Shown one piece after another: positions 51,173 to 62,708 of a DNA stretch of 64,000 bases. Source of the DNA: Hamadaea tsunoensis DSM 44101. Lineage in GTDB: Bacteria > Actinomycetota > Actinomycetes > Mycobacteriales > Micromonosporaceae. The notes under the pieces are model-generated. The model made no database searches. It saw only the letters and a program-made list of their open reading frames with translations, and was not told the origin of the DNA. Position 1 is the stretch's first letter; each line of letters starts with the position of its first letter. The position numbers and the translations under genes were made by a program. Location of the stretch: the NCBI RefSeq assembly GCF_000428945.1, contig NZ_AUAX01000006.1, positions 186,001-250,000 of the forward strand, given 5' to 3'.

Positions 51173-51988
51173 CGCCGTCGGATCGGCGTACGCCTGCGGC
51201 GGATACGGATGCCCCGGGTACTGCGGGCCCAGGTACGGCTGGCCCGGGTACTGCGGGCTCGGGTACGGCTGGCCCGGGTACTGCGGGTTGGGGTAGGCGT
51301 ACCCGTAGCCCGGTGCGGCGTATCCGTAGCCGGGTGCGAAGGGCTGGTAGGCCCGCCGGGGGTTGAAGAACCGGTTCGACGGCCCCACGACGAGCAGGAT
51401 CGCCACGGCCACCATCGCCAGCAGGATCACCAGCACCGCGTACGCGCCCACGTTCGACCAGCCGTACTCGGTCTCCTCCATCGCGCTCAGCCGGGCCTGG
51501 AGCGGGCTGGTGAGCACCGGGTCGAGGTCGCCGAGGCCGTCCGGCGAGCCGCTGTCGAAGCCGCCCCCGGCGCCGACCATGGCCATCAGCGCGCCACCCA
51601 GCACGCAGCTGCCGATGACCAGGAGTGCGACGACGCCCGGCCCGGCGAAGGCGCCGATCAGCGCGAAGACGCGGGCGACCCGGCCACCGCGCAGCAGGGC
51701 GCGCAACGGGATCGCGAACCACAACAGCACGACGAGCGCGAGGACCGAGCCGCCGATCGCGCCGTACAGGTTGTACTGCCGTTCGTCGGCCACCTCGTCG
51801 GCGGCGGCGAACGACAGCTTGGCGGCCGTCGTGATCCAGCCGTCGTACTGGACGTAGGACATCCAGGCGGCCGCGACGGCGATCAGCGCCGCGGCGACGA
51901 TCACGCCGATCAGCACGCCGGCGGCGGTCACGGAGCCCGGGCGGCGTACGCGCGCCACGTCCTCGACCGGGTTGATGAGAGAGGTCAC
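51131..51988 (-). CDS. Hypothetical membrane protein with PQYPGQPY repeats
   Basis: 285 residues. Four hydrophobic helices: GSVTAAGVLIGVIVAAALIAVAAAW, YGAIGGSVLALVVLLWFAIPL, FALIGAFAGPGVVALLVIGSCVLGGALMAMV and VGAYAVLVILLAMVAVAILLVVG. The C-terminal 60 residues are cytoplasmic and Pro/Tyr/Gly-rich with three tandem PQYPGQPY-like units and a final QPPQPPQAPQI. Many actinobacterial membrane proteins of unknown role have this plan. GTG start with TACAGT 8 nt upstream, directly after the clpB terminator. Its last 42 bp overlap the opposite gene's end. Confidence 0.7.
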   Translation of the reverse strand: MTSLINPVEDVARVRRPGSVTAAGVLIGVIVAAALIAVAAAWMSYVQYDGWITTAAKLSFAAADEVADERQYNLYGAIGGSVLALVVLLWFAIPLRALLRGGRVARVFALIGAFAGPGVVALLVIGSCVLGGALMAMVGAGGGFDSGSPDGLGDLDPVLTSPLQARLSAMEETEYGWSNVGAYAVLVILLAMVAVAILLVVGPSNRFFNPRRAYQPFAPGYGYAAPGYGYAYPNPQYPGQPYPSPQYPGQPYLGPQYPGHPYPPQAYADPTALPQPPQPPQAPQI

Positions 51989-51996
51989 GGCCGCGG

Positions 51997-52002
51997 ACTG
52001 TA
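51997..52002 (-). promoter_or_regulatory. Candidate -10 (TACAGT) for the PQYPGQPY membrane protein
   Basis: TACAGT ends 8 nt before GTG 51988 and abuts the clpB terminator hairpin. Confidence 0.45.
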
Positions 52003-52003
52003 G

Positions 52004-52047
52004 CCGAAGACTCCCTGCTCGCGCAGCCCGGAGCAGGGAGTCTTCGG
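52004..52047 (-). terminator. clpB terminator, perfect 17-bp stem
   Basis: CCGAAGACTCCCTGCTC (52004-52020) and its exact reverse complement (52031-52047) with a 10-nt loop, starting 9 bp after the clpB stop. Confidence 0.8.
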
Positions 52048-52056
52048 GTTCGGACG

Positions 52057-54636
<2,580 letters not shown>

Positions 54637-54642
54637 CGGGAG

Positions 54643-54661
54643 TTGAGTCTAGTCGACTCAA
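54643..54661. promoter_or_regulatory. HAIR operator (HspR site) at the clpB promoter
   Basis: TTGAGT-N7-ACTCAA, a perfect match to the HspR-associated inverted repeat core. It overlaps a -10 TAGACT on the minus strand (54646-54651), so bound HspR would block polymerase. Confidence 0.9.
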
Positions 54662-54754
54662 CCCTGAGTCGCTACACCCGGACCCGTTCCGACCTCCGGG
54701 TGGTTCCAGATAACGGCTTCGCATCGGCCATTCCCAGTAACGGCGAGGACACGC

Positions 54755-54760
54755 TACGGT
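54755..54760 (+). promoter_or_regulatory. Candidate -10 (TACGGT) for the gene at 54813
   Basis: TACGGT would start a transcript near 54767, giving a leader of about 45 nt that contains the GAGGAG site. The same hexamer precedes the gene at 62709. Confidence 0.4.
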
Positions 54761-54812
54761 GTCGCCGCAGCATCGAGGCTGGGGGTACGCGGCAACCCTC
54801 GAGGAGCGAAGC

Positions 54813-55244
54813 GTGAGCGTTCAACAGGTAGTCGTGTTCCGCGGCTTTACGAATCCGGTCGATCCGCGTCCGGCGGAGCTGCACGCCTGGGCGTACGCGC
54901 CGGATTCGGTGTCGCTCCAGGCCCTGCCGCCCGACTGGGACCTGCTCGTCGCCAACGACCGGCTCATCGACACGCTGTTCGACCTCGCGCTCGACCAGGC
55001 CTGCCCGGCCCGCCGGTTCGCCCTGCACTGCGTGTACATCTACGCCGCGGACGGCATCCGGACCGGTTTCAAGGCCCATCCCCGCAAGAAGCTCCGCAAG
55101 CTGGTGGAGCTGGCGGAGGAGGAGGGCGACGAGCTGATGAACACCTGGGCCCACAACACCCGCATGCTGATGGCGCGCCAGGAGCTGTTCGACTACCACG
55201 AGTGGTGCGAGGGCGGGCTGGTCCGGTCCGGCCGCCGGCTCTGA
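54813..55244 (+). CDS. Conserved hypothetical protein (small, alpha/beta)
   Basis: 143 residues from GTG 54813, chosen for the GAGGAG site six bases upstream. VVVFRGFTNPVDPRPAELHAWAYAPDSVSLQALPPDWDLLVANDRLIDTLFDLALDQACPARRFALHCVYIYAADGIRTGF, then a basic/acidic helix KAHPRKKLRKLVELAEEEGDELMNTWAHNTRMLMARQELFDYHEWCEGGLV. No signal or membrane helix. It sits between clpB and hspR, on the opposite strand, and ends 3 bp from the hspR stop. I do not recognise the family; a link to heat shock is only by position. Confidence 0.7.
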   Translation: MSVQQVVVFRGFTNPVDPRPAELHAWAYAPDSVSLQALPPDWDLLVANDRLIDTLFDLALDQACPARRFALHCVYIYAADGIRTGFKAHPRKKLRKLVELAEEEGDELMNTWAHNTRMLMARQELFDYHEWCEGGLVRSGRRL

Positions 55245-55247
55245 CCC

Positions 55248-55655
55248 TCACTGCTTCGGGGCGGGCTTCCAGACCACGAGCGCGGTGGAGTTGCGCGGGC
55301 TCGGCAGCAGCTCCCGGCGCGGGAACGGCGACATCGCCTCCAGCTCGGCGACCCGCTGCAGCGCGTGCTGCGCGATCTCCCGCAGGTCGGACACGTCCTG
55401 CTCCAGCTGGGCCACGAGGTGCTCCAGCTCGATGATCCGCTTGATGCCGGCCAGGTTCACCCCGTCGTCCTGACTCAACCGCTGCACCTCGCGCAGCAGC
55501 TGAACGTCGCGCAGGCTGTAGCGCCGGCCGCCGCCGGGCGCCCGGCCCGGCTGGACCAGGCCCAGCCGGTCGTACTGGCGCAGCGTCTGGGGATGCATGC
55601 CGGCGAGCTGGGCGGCCACCGAGATGATCAGCACCTTGGCGTCGATGTCATCCAT
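55248..55655 (-). CDS. hspR: HspR, MerR-family heat shock repressor
   Basis: 135 residues. MerR-type HTH with wing: LIISVAAQLAGMHPQTLRQYDRLGLVQPGRAPGGGRRYSLRDVQLLREVQRLSQDDGVNLAGIKRIIEL, followed by a coiled coil LEHLVAQLEQDVSDLREIAQHALQRVAELEAM. HspR binds HAIR sites and uses DnaK as co-repressor, so it shuts off the operon when free DnaK is plentiful. Its ATG overlaps the dnaJ end by 8 nt and has GGAG six bases upstream. Three HAIR-like sites are in this window. Confidence 0.96.
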   Translation of the reverse strand: MDDIDAKVLIISVAAQLAGMHPQTLRQYDRLGLVQPGRAPGGGRRYSLRDVQLLREVQRLSQDDGVNLAGIKRIIELEHLVAQLEQDVSDLREIAQHALQRVAELEAMSPFPRRELLPSPRNSTALVVWKPAPKQ

Positions 55656-56844
55656 AGTGGACTCCTCCGTCGCTCGGCTCGTGCAGGTGGGCGTCCAGAT
55701 GGTGACGGGCCGGCCGCGGCGCGAAGTGCGCGTAGTTCTCCAGGGCCGCGCGCGCGTCCGCCGTGAGATCCTTCGGCACCTCGATCTCCACCGTCACCAA
55801 CAGGTCGCCGACCCGGCCGTCCTTACGAGCCACGCCCTTTCCGCGTACGCGCAGGGTGCGGCCGCTCGGCGTACCGGCGGGGACGCGGAGGGTCACGGGC
55901 GCGTCCAGGGTCGGCACGCGCAGATCCACCCCGAAAGCGGCTTCCCAGTACGCGATCGGCACGGTCAGGGTCAGGTCGTCGCCGGACCGGCCGAAGATCG
56001 GATCGGGGCGTACGCGGGCCAGCACGTACAGGTCGCCGGCGGAGCCGCCCCGGTCACCGGGCTCGCCCCGGCCGGCCAGCCGGATCCGCTGACCGTCCGC
56101 GACACCGGCCGGAATGCGGACGTTGAGCGTACGCGTCTTGGTCACGCCGCCGGTGCCGTGGCACTCGGGGCACTTCTCGTCGACGATCGTCCCGACACCC
56201 TGGCAGTCGCGGCACGGCTCCGAGAACGAGAACGCGCCCTGCGCCCGGGACACGAATCCGTTGCCCCCGCAGTTCGGGCAGGTACGCGGACGCGTACCGG
56301 GGCGGGCGCCGTTGCCGTGGCAGGTGTCGCAGACGCCCGGCGAGCGTACGGTGACCGGCTTGGTCGTTCCCTTGACGGCGTCCCGGAACTCCAGGATCAC
56401 GTCGGTCTCGACATCGCGGCCGCGGGCCGGTCCGCGCCGGGCCCCGCCGGGCGCGGCGCCGCCGCCCGAGAAGATCGTGCTGAACAGGTCGGAGAAGCCG
56501 GCCCCGCCGAAGCGCTGGTCGCCGGCCTGGCCGCCGAAGATGTCGTCGAAGGACGCTCCGCCACCGGGGGCGGTGCCGCCGCGGGCGCCCCGCCGGAACG
56601 CGCCGGCCTCGAACAGCGAGCGCATCTCGTCGTACTCGCGCCGCTGGTTGTCGTCGGAGAGCACCGCGTACGCCTCGGAGACGCTCTTGAAGCGCTCCTC
56701 GGCCTCGCGGTTTCCGGGGTTGTGATCCGGGTGCAGCTCACGGGCCAGCTTGCGATAGGCACGCTTGATCTCGTCGGCGGTGGCCGTCTTGGCCACACCG
56801 AGAACGGCGTAGAAGTCCTTCTCCAGCCAGTCCTTGGAGCTCAC
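55648..56844 (-). CDS. dnaJ: Chaperone DnaJ (type I)
   Basis: 398 residues from GTG 56844 (GGGAGGGG six bases upstream). J domain KDFYAVLGVAKTATADEIKRAYRKLARELHPDHNPGN (HPD motif), Gly/Phe-rich region (FEAGAFRRGARGG...GAGFSDLFSTIF), the zinc-binding domain with four CxxCxGxG repeats (CDTCHGNG, CPNCGGNG, CRDCQGVG, CPECHGTG), then the substrate-binding beta domains. Complete DnaJ1-type co-chaperone in the dnaK-grpE-dnaJ-hspR order. Confidence 0.96.
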   Translation of the reverse strand: MSSKDWLEKDFYAVLGVAKTATADEIKRAYRKLARELHPDHNPGNREAEERFKSVSEAYAVLSDDNQRREYDEMRSLFEAGAFRRGARGGTAPGGGASFDDIFGGQAGDQRFGGAGFSDLFSTIFSGGGAAPGGARRGPARGRDVETDVILEFRDAVKGTTKPVTVRSPGVCDTCHGNGARPGTRPRTCPNCGGNGFVSRAQGAFSFSEPCRDCQGVGTIVDEKCPECHGTGGVTKTRTLNVRIPAGVADGQRIRLAGRGEPGDRGGSAGDLYVLARVRPDPIFGRSGDDLTLTVPIAYWEAAFGVDLRVPTLDAPVTLRVPAGTPSGRTLRVRGKGVARKDGRVGDLLVTVEIEVPKDLTADARAALENYAHFAPRPARHHLDAHLHEPSDGGVHYG

Positions 56845-56931
56845 TCGTTTCCCCCTCCCCACTAGTTCGAGACCGGGGACGCGGGTCCGGCCTGGACCCG
56901 CGTCCCCGTCCACTCGGCTTGGTCGACCGCG

Positions 56932-57789
56932 TCACTCCTGTGGCGCGGCGACTGCGACCATAGCGGGTCGCAGCAGGCGATCGCCGAGCATGTAGCCCCG
57001 GCGCATCACGTCGATGCAGGTCTCCTCGGTGACATCCGCGGAGGGCAGGTGCGCGACGGCCTCGTGCCGGTTGGGGTCGAAGGGATCGCCCTTCGACCCG
57101 AACGCCGTCAGGCCGAACTTGCCGGTGGCGGTGAGCAGCTGCTCGGCCACCGACCCGAACGGGCCGGTGAGGTCGCCGTGCTCGCGAGCCCGGTCGAGGT
57201 CGTCGAGGACCGGCAGCAGGGCGGTGAGCACCGCCGCCGTCGCCGTCTCGGCCGCCGCGGCCTGGTCGCGCTTCACCCGGTCGCGGTAGTTCTTGTACTC
57301 CGCCGCGACCCGCTTGATGTCCACCTGGGCCTCGTCCAGCTGCTTGCGCAGCATCTCGAGCTCGGCGCCGAGCGGACCGGCACCGTCCTGCTCGGACACC
57401 CGGATGGGCTGGATCTCCTCGTCGTCGGACTCCTCGGCCGGCCCGGCCGCGTCCTCGGCCTCGGCGATCGGCTCGGCCTCGACGACCTCACCGACGACGA
57501 CCAGCTCCTCGGTCGTCTCGGCCGGGTCGTCGACGGCCTCGGCGCTCGCCGCCACCTCGGGCTCGTCGGCCGGGGTCGCCGGCTGGCCGGGCGCCTCGGG
57601 CTTGGCCATGTTCGCTCCGTTCGTCGGCGATGCGGGCTCGTCGGGCCGCGCGGCGTCGCCCATCGGGGAGACCTTCCGCTTGTCCCGGATCACGATCCGC
57701 TCGGCGGCCGGCGCGGGCGTCTCCGCGGACCCGCCGGCCGTCCCGCCGCCGGACTTCTCCGCCGGCGGGACACCGTTTGCGTCACTCAC
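56932..57789 (-). CDS. grpE: Nucleotide exchange factor GrpE
   Basis: 285 residues, long because of an N-terminal acidic, disordered extension (about 1-140, rich in Glu, Ala, Pro, Asp). Conserved core from ~145: [111 protein letters not shown]. The length is larger than the typical ~200. The GTG start overlaps the dnaK stop (GTGA). Confidence 0.95.
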   Translation of the reverse strand: MSDANGVPPAEKSGGGTAGGSAETPAPAAERIVIRDKRKVSPMGDAARPDEPASPTNGANMAKPEAPGQPATPADEPEVAASAEAVDDPAETTEELVVVGEVVEAEPIAEAEDAAGPAEESDDEEIQPIRVSEQDGAGPLGAELEMLRKQLDEAQVDIKRVAAEYKNYRDRVKRDQAAAAETATAAVLTALLPVLDDLDRAREHGDLTGPFGSVAEQLLTATGKFGLTAFGSKGDPFDPNRHEAVAHLPSADVTEETCIDVMRRGYMLGDRLLRPAMVAVAAPQE

Positions 57790-59657
57790 TTCTTGGAGCC
57801 GTCCTCGTCGATGATCTCCGCGTCCACGACGTCGTTCGGCCCGGAACCGTTGCCGGTGCCGGTCGACGGGCCGCCGCTCGCGCCGCCGGCCGACTCGCCG
57901 CCGGCCGGGCCGGCCTGGGCGTTCTGGCCGTAGAGCAGGGAACCGGCCTCCTGGGAGACCCGGGCGAGGGTCTCGTGCGCGGTCTTGATCTTCTCGAGGT
58001 CGGTGCCGCCCAGCGCGGAACGCAGGTCGGTCAGCGCATCGTTGATCTTCTCGCGAGCCTCGGCCGGCAGCTTCTCGCCGCTCTCGGCGAGGAACTTCTC
58101 GGTCTGCCACTGCAGCTGCTCGGCGACGTTGCGGGTCTCCGCCTCGTCCCGGCGGCGCTTGTCCTCGTCCGCGTGATCCTGCGCGTCGCGCATCATCCGG
58201 TCGATGTCGTCCTTCGGCAGCGCCGAGCCGCCGGTGATCGTCATCGACTGCTCCTTGCCGGTGCCGAGGTCCTTGGCGTTGACGTGGACGATGCCGTTCG
58301 CGTCGATGTCGAAGGTGACCTCGATCTGCGGCACGCTGCGCGGCGCCGGCGGCAGCCCGGTCAGCTCGAAGGTGCCGAGCTTCTTGTTGTACGCCGCGAT
58401 CTCCCGCTCACCCTGGAAGACCTGGATCAGCACGGAGGGCTGGTTGTCCTCGGCCGTCGTGAAGATCTCCGAGCGCTTGGTCGGGATGGTCGTGTTGCGC
58501 TCGATGAGCTTGGTGAAGATGCCGCCCTTGGTCTCGATGCCGAGGCTGAGCGGGGTGACGTCGAGCAGCAGGACGTCCTTGACCTCGCCCTTGAGGACAC
58601 CGGCCTGCAGCGCGGCGCCGACGGCGACGACCTCGTCCGGGTTCACGCCCTTGTTCGGCTCGCGTCCGCCGGTGAGCTGCTTGACCAGGTCGGTCACGGC
58701 CGGCATGCGCGTCGAGCCGCCGACGAGGATGACGTGGTCGATGTCGGCCACCTTCACGCCCGCGTCCCGGATGGCCTGCTCGAACGGCGACTTGCAGCGG
58801 TCGAGGAGGTCCTGGGTGATCCGCTGGAACTCCGAGCGCGTGAGCGTGGTGTCCAGGTGCAGCGGGCCGTCGGAGCCGGCCGTGATGTAGGGCAGGTTGA
58901 TGCTCGTGGTCTGGGCCGCCGACAGCTCGATCTTGGCCTTCTCCGCGGCCTCCTTGAGGCGCTGCATGGCCATCTTGTCCGCGCCGAGGTCGATGCCGTG
59001 CTGGCCGCGGAACGTCTTGATCAGGTGGTCGATCACCCGGTCGTCCCAGTCGTCGCCGCCGAGGTGGTTGTCGCCGGCGGTGGCCTTGACCTCGATGACG
59101 CCCTCGCCGAGCTCCAGCAGGGACACGTCGAACGTGCCGCCGCCGAGGTCGAACACCAGGACCGTCTGCTCCTTCGAGCCCTTGTCCAGCCCGTACGCCA
59201 GGGCGGCCGCGGTCGGCTCGTTGACGATGCGCAGGACGTTGAAGCCGGCGATCTCGCCCGCCTCCTTGGTCGCCGTGCGCTGCGCGTCGTTGAAGTACGC
59301 CGGAACGGTGATCACGGCGTCGGTCACGCTCTCGCCGAGGTACGCCTCGGAGTCGCGCTTGAGCTTCATGAGCACCCGCGCCGAGATCTCCTGCGGGGTG
59401 TACTTCTTACCGTCGATGTCGATGGTCCAGTTGGTGCCCATCTCCCGCTTGACCGAACGGATCGTCCGGTCCGGGTTGGTCACCGCCTGCCGCTTGGCCA
59501 CCTCGCCGACGAGCACCTCGCCGTTCTTGGCGAAGGCGACGATCGAAGGGGTCGTGCGGGAGCCCTCGGCGTTCGCGATGACGGTGGGCTCGCCGCCCTC
59601 CAGGACGCTCACACAGGAGTTCGTCGTCCCCAGGTCGATGCCGACCGCACGTGCCAT
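57786..59657 (-). CDS. dnaK: Chaperone DnaK (Hsp70)
   Basis: 623 residues from ATG 59657 with GGAGGAAG upstream; the longer frame to 59699 lacks a ribosome site. [16 protein letters not shown], the ATPase signature [35 protein letters not shown]-like [12 protein letters not shown], and the substrate-binding domain [19 protein letters not shown]. The C-terminal tail is Gly/Pro-rich and ends [21 protein letters not shown]. First gene of the heat-shock operon under HspR control. Confidence 0.98.
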   Translation of the reverse strand: MARAVGIDLGTTNSCVSVLEGGEPTVIANAEGSRTTPSIVAFAKNGEVLVGEVAKRQAVTNPDRTIRSVKREMGTNWTIDIDGKKYTPQEISARVLMKLKRDSEAYLGESVTDAVITVPAYFNDAQRTATKEAGEIAGFNVLRIVNEPTAAALAYGLDKGSKEQTVLVFDLGGGTFDVSLLELGEGVIEVKATAGDNHLGGDDWDDRVIDHLIKTFRGQHGIDLGADKMAMQRLKEAAEKAKIELSAAQTTSINLPYITAGSDGPLHLDTTLTRSEFQRITQDLLDRCKSPFEQAIRDAGVKVADIDHVILVGGSTRMPAVTDLVKQLTGGREPNKGVNPDEVVAVGAALQAGVLKGEVKDVLLLDVTPLSLGIETKGGIFTKLIERNTTIPTKRSEIFTTAEDNQPSVLIQVFQGEREIAAYNKKLGTFELTGLPPAPRSVPQIEVTFDIDANGIVHVNAKDLGTGKEQSMTITGGSALPKDDIDRMMRDAQDHADEDKRRRDEAETRNVAEQLQWQTEKFLAESGEKLPAEAREKINDALTDLRSALGGTDLEKIKTAHETLARVSQEAGSLLYGQNAQAGPAGGESAGGASGGPSTGTGNGSGPNDVVDAEIIDEDGSKK

Positions 59658-59731
59658 GTCTGTCTTCCTCCAGTTGACGGGCGCCGCGCCCCGGGTCACC
59701 GGGGTCTGGCGCCAAGACCCGTTTTCCTAAG

Positions 59732-59750
59732 TTGAGTGGAGCGGACTCAA
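59732..59750. promoter_or_regulatory. HAIR operator at the dnaK promoter (proximal)
   Basis: TTGAGT-N7-ACTCAA, perfect HAIR core. It overlaps the end of a plausible promoter, -35 TTGACG (59772-59777, minus strand), 17-bp spacer, -10 AGAATT (59749-59754). Confidence 0.9.
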
Positions 59751-59785
59751 TTCTGCCACGCCGGGTCGAACCGTCAAGCCGAGGG

Positions 59786-59804
59786 TTGAGTCTTTCACAG
59801 TCAA
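59786..59804. promoter_or_regulatory. HAIR-like site upstream of dnaK (distal)
   Basis: TTGAGT-N7-AGTCAA, one mismatch from the HAIR core, just upstream of the dnaK -35 and 54 bp from the proximal site (start to start). Two sites on about the same helix face would allow cooperative HspR binding. Confidence 0.7.
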
Positions 59805-59826
59805 GTCACTATCGCGGTCGGCAGTT

Positions 59827-59832
59827 TAATCT
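59827..59832 (+). promoter_or_regulatory. Candidate -10 (TAATCT) for the first GTPase gene
   Basis: TAATCT ends 6 nt before GTG 59839; no Shine-Dalgarno between. Confidence 0.55.
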
Positions 59833-59838
59833 GGTGCG

Positions 59839-61245
59839 GTGACCTACGGCGCAGCCAAGGCCCCCTTGCTCGCGGTGATCGGCGGACCCACCGGCGCGGG
59901 CAAGTCGACGCTGCTCAACAGCCTCGTCCGGGCACCCGTCAGCGCAGCCGGGGTGCTCCGGCCCACCACGCGTACGCCGGTGCTGGTGTGCAATCCCTAC
60001 GATTCGGCCTCGGTCGACCGGCACGGACTGCGGCCGATCTGCGCGCCCCTCATGCCCGAGGGGATCGCGGTCATCGACGCGCCCAACATCGACTCGATCG
60101 AGGAGAGCAACCGGGCGACCGCCGACGAGTTGTTCGCGACCGCCGACCTGTGGCTGTTCGTGACGACCGCCACGCGGTACGCGGACGCGGCCGCCTGGCG
60201 GCACCTGCACGCGGCCCGGGCCCGCCGGGTCGCGCTCGCGATCGTGCTCGACCGGGTGCAGCCGGAGATGGCGCCGGACATCATCAGGCACCTGCGCGAC
60301 CTGCTCGGGCCGCCCGAGCCGCCGATCTTCGTGGTGCCCGAGTCGGAACTCGACCGCCAGGGCATGCTGACCGAACGCCAGGTCGCGCCGCTGCGGGCCT
60401 GGCTGGCGGCCGTGGTCGCCGGCCCGCCCGCGCCGCCGGAGCCGCCCGCCGTCGGCCGCGCCCACGTGGCCGTCCCGATAGCGGCAGCCGCCCCGGCCAC
60501 GGACTCTGCTCCGAGGACGGAAGCCGGCGCGATCGCGGATCCGGCCCCGGACGCCGCCCCGCTTACGGACACCGCCCCGCGTACGGACACCACCCCGGGA
60601 GCGGACACCGTTCCGGATGCTGCCGCGGAGCCGCGGACGGGCTTCGGCGCCGGTTCGGGCATCGACCCGGCGGCGATCGAACGGGCCGCGGCGGCGGTAG
60701 AGGTCGCGGCGGCCTCCGTTCCCTTCTCCGCCTTCACTCCCGCACGCGACCGTGCCGCTTTCACGGCGGAGCCCGAGGAGGACGCGCGGCTGCCCGAGGA
60801 CGGCCCGCGGCCGGAGGAGAGCGCCACCCACACGGATGAAAGCGCCGCTCCGGCCGAGGACGTCACGGAACCGGAAGCGCCGGTGGATCCGGAAGCGCCG
60901 CTAGAACCGGAAGCCTCGCAGGAGGCCGCGCCGGCGGAACCGGAGACATCGCAGGAGGCGGCGCCGGTGGCGTCCGGCGACGATGAGCCGGGCACCCCGC
61001 AAGACGAGGACGTCGCGGAATCGAGCGCTCCGCAAGGCGTATCGGCGGAAGACGCGGAACCGGACGCGGCGCCGGCGGCGGAGGAGATCGAGGCCGGAAC
61101 GGACGCGGCGCCGGAGTCGGGGGAAGCGGTCGGCGACGAGCGCGACGCCCAGGGTGAGGCCGAGGGTGACAAGGAGGCGGCCGGCCGGGATGGCGCGGGC
61201 CGCTTTCGGACAACCCCCTTGGTCGGGGACACTGTCAAGCTATGA
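59839..61245 (+). CDS. P-loop GTPase (dynamin/Era-like) with long acidic repetitive tail
   Basis: 468 residues. Residues 1-200 form a G domain: G1 GGPTGAGKSTLLNSLV, VLRPTTRTPVLV (G2-like Thr), G3 VIDAPNID, and VALAIVLDRVQPEM in place of a canonical NKxD. The C-terminal 260 residues are disordered and highly acidic, dominated by E/P/A/D/T with imperfect repeats (ASQEAAP, ETSQEAAP, DAAP, RTDT). The tail has many Thr/Asp and could be a phosphorylation or protein-binding arm. It overlaps the next GTPase gene by 4 nt (ATGA), so the two act together. Family and partner are not identified. Confidence 0.75.
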   Translation: MTYGAAKAPLLAVIGGPTGAGKSTLLNSLVRAPVSAAGVLRPTTRTPVLVCNPYDSASVDRHGLRPICAPLMPEGIAVIDAPNIDSIEESNRATADELFATADLWLFVTTATRYADAAAWRHLHAARARRVALAIVLDRVQPEMAPDIIRHLRDLLGPPEPPIFVVPESELDRQGMLTERQVAPLRAWLAAVVAGPPAPPEPPAVGRAHVAVPIAAAAPATDSAPRTEAGAIADPAPDAAPLTDTAPRTDTTPGADTVPDAAAEPRTGFGAGSGIDPAAIERAAAAVEVAAASVPFSAFTPARDRAAFTAEPEEDARLPEDGPRPEESATHTDESAAPAEDVTEPEAPVDPEAPLEPEASQEAAPAEPETSQEAAPVASGDDEPGTPQDEDVAESSAPQGVSAEDAEPDAAPAAEEIEAGTDAAPESGEAVGDERDAQGEAEGDKEAAGRDGAGRFRTTPLVGDTVKL

Positions 61246-62627
61246 GTAAGAGGAAGGCGCGCGAGGTCGCGCGGAGCGGCGACGCCCCGCCGGTGACCCC
61301 GTCGTCGGTGCACGCGAAGGTGGACACGGTGCGGGCGGTGCTGGACTCCGCCGGCTCCGTCCTGCCCGCGGAGCGGTTGTCGGTCGCCCGGGCGACCGCG
61401 GCCCGTGCCGAGGCGCGCCTGGAGCTGTCGCTGTCGCACACGACGGTGGCGCTCGCCGGTACCACCGGCAGCGGCAAGTCCAGCATGTTCAACGCCTTCA
61501 CCTCGCTCGACCGCTCGCCGGTGGGCGTGCTGCGACCGACGACGGCCGAGGCCTACGCCTGCGTGTGGGGCGACCGTGAGGGCGGCGAGGCGCTGCTGGA
61601 CTGGCTGGGTGTCCAGCCGCGGCGGCGGTTCACCCGCGAGAGCGCCCTGGACGGCGACGACGAGGTGGGCCTGCGCGGCATGGTGCTGATGGACCTGCCG
61701 GACGTCGACTCGATCCAGCCCGCGCACCGCGCCGAGGTGGACCGGCTGCTCGACCTCGTCGACGTCGTCGTGTGGGTCACCGACCCGCAGAAGTACGCCG
61801 ACCTCGTCGTCCACGACGGATACCTGCGCCGGATGTCCGGCCAGCGGGGCGGTTTCATCGTGGCGCTCAACCAGACCGACCGGCTGCTGCCGGCGAACCT
61901 GCCGCAGGTGGCGGCCGATCTGCGGCGGCTGCTCGACGAGGGCGACCTGGCCGACATCCCGCTCGTCGCGACGTCCGCGACCGGCGAGGTGCCCGGTCCC
62001 GTGCCGGCGGTGGTCAAGCCGCGGACGACGTTCCGGGCGAAGCCCGCGCCGGGACGGCTCGGCCCGCTGGCGGCGTCCGGCGCCGGCATCGCCGGCTTCA
62101 CCGGCATCCGCCAGCTGCGCGAGCTCCTGGAGCCCGCGGTCGTGGGCCGGCGGGCCGTCCTGGACCGGCTCGACATCGACCTGTCGATCGCCATCGACGA
62201 GCTGCGCGAGCTGTACGCCGGGCCGCCCGCCGCGGTCAGCCCCTCGGTGCTGATCGAGGCGCTGATGAAGGCGGGCGGTTCGAGGGAGCGCATCGCCGCC
62301 GCCGTGGACCAGTACGCGCAGCACACCGCGTCCGGCCTGCCGAAGCCGTGGCTGGTGGCGGTGCTGGAGGCGGCCGTCGCCCACGTACCGGAGCTGCCTT
62401 CCGCGCTCGACCGGGCCGGCGACCGGGCCAACGCGTTCGACAAGGGCAGCGGCTGGCGCAAGGCGTTCGGTTCGGTGGTCCCCGGGGTCGGCAAGCGGAA
62501 CCAGGAGGGCCGGGACCGCCGCGTCCGCGCCGAGTACGCGCGGGTCGCCGAGGATCTCGTCATCGGACCGGTACGCGATGTCGTCACGGCGTACACGGCC
62601 GGGCGGGCGGCTCTCGCGGACATCTGA
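61242..62627 (+). CDS. P-loop GTPase (dynamin/YfjP-like), partner of the preceding gene
   Basis: 461 residues. An N-terminal helical segment, then G1 ALAGTTGSGKSSMFNAFT, GVLRPTTAEAYACVWG (switch I), G3 VLMDLPDVDSIQPAHRAEVDRLLDLVDVVVWVTDPQKYAD, G4 VALNQTD. The C-terminal 230 residues are helical, with no strong membrane helix. The DPQKYAD / 'RPTT' phrases resemble the paired actinobacterial dynamin-like GTPases. Both genes share the RPTT switch and lack long hydrophobic paddles. Membrane or cell-division role is possible but not shown. Confidence 0.78.
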   Translation: MSKRKAREVARSGDAPPVTPSSVHAKVDTVRAVLDSAGSVLPAERLSVARATAARAEARLELSLSHTTVALAGTTGSGKSSMFNAFTSLDRSPVGVLRPTTAEAYACVWGDREGGEALLDWLGVQPRRRFTRESALDGDDEVGLRGMVLMDLPDVDSIQPAHRAEVDRLLDLVDVVVWVTDPQKYADLVVHDGYLRRMSGQRGGFIVALNQTDRLLPANLPQVAADLRRLLDEGDLADIPLVATSATGEVPGPVPAVVKPRTTFRAKPAPGRLGPLAASGAGIAGFTGIRQLRELLEPAVVGRRAVLDRLDIDLSIAIDELRELYAGPPAAVSPSVLIEALMKAGGSRERIAAAVDQYAQHTASGLPKPWLVAVLEAAVAHVPELPSALDRAGDRANAFDKGSGWRKAFGSVVPGVGKRNQEGRDRRVRAEYARVAEDLVIGPVRDVVTAYTAGRAALADI

Positions 62628-62708
62628 ACCGCGCCGGGACTTGATCCACTCAGGGGTGCGCGATCGGGGTACGGTGTGCCCCGACGTCCGCTGAGAGGAA
62701 GCCAGCTC

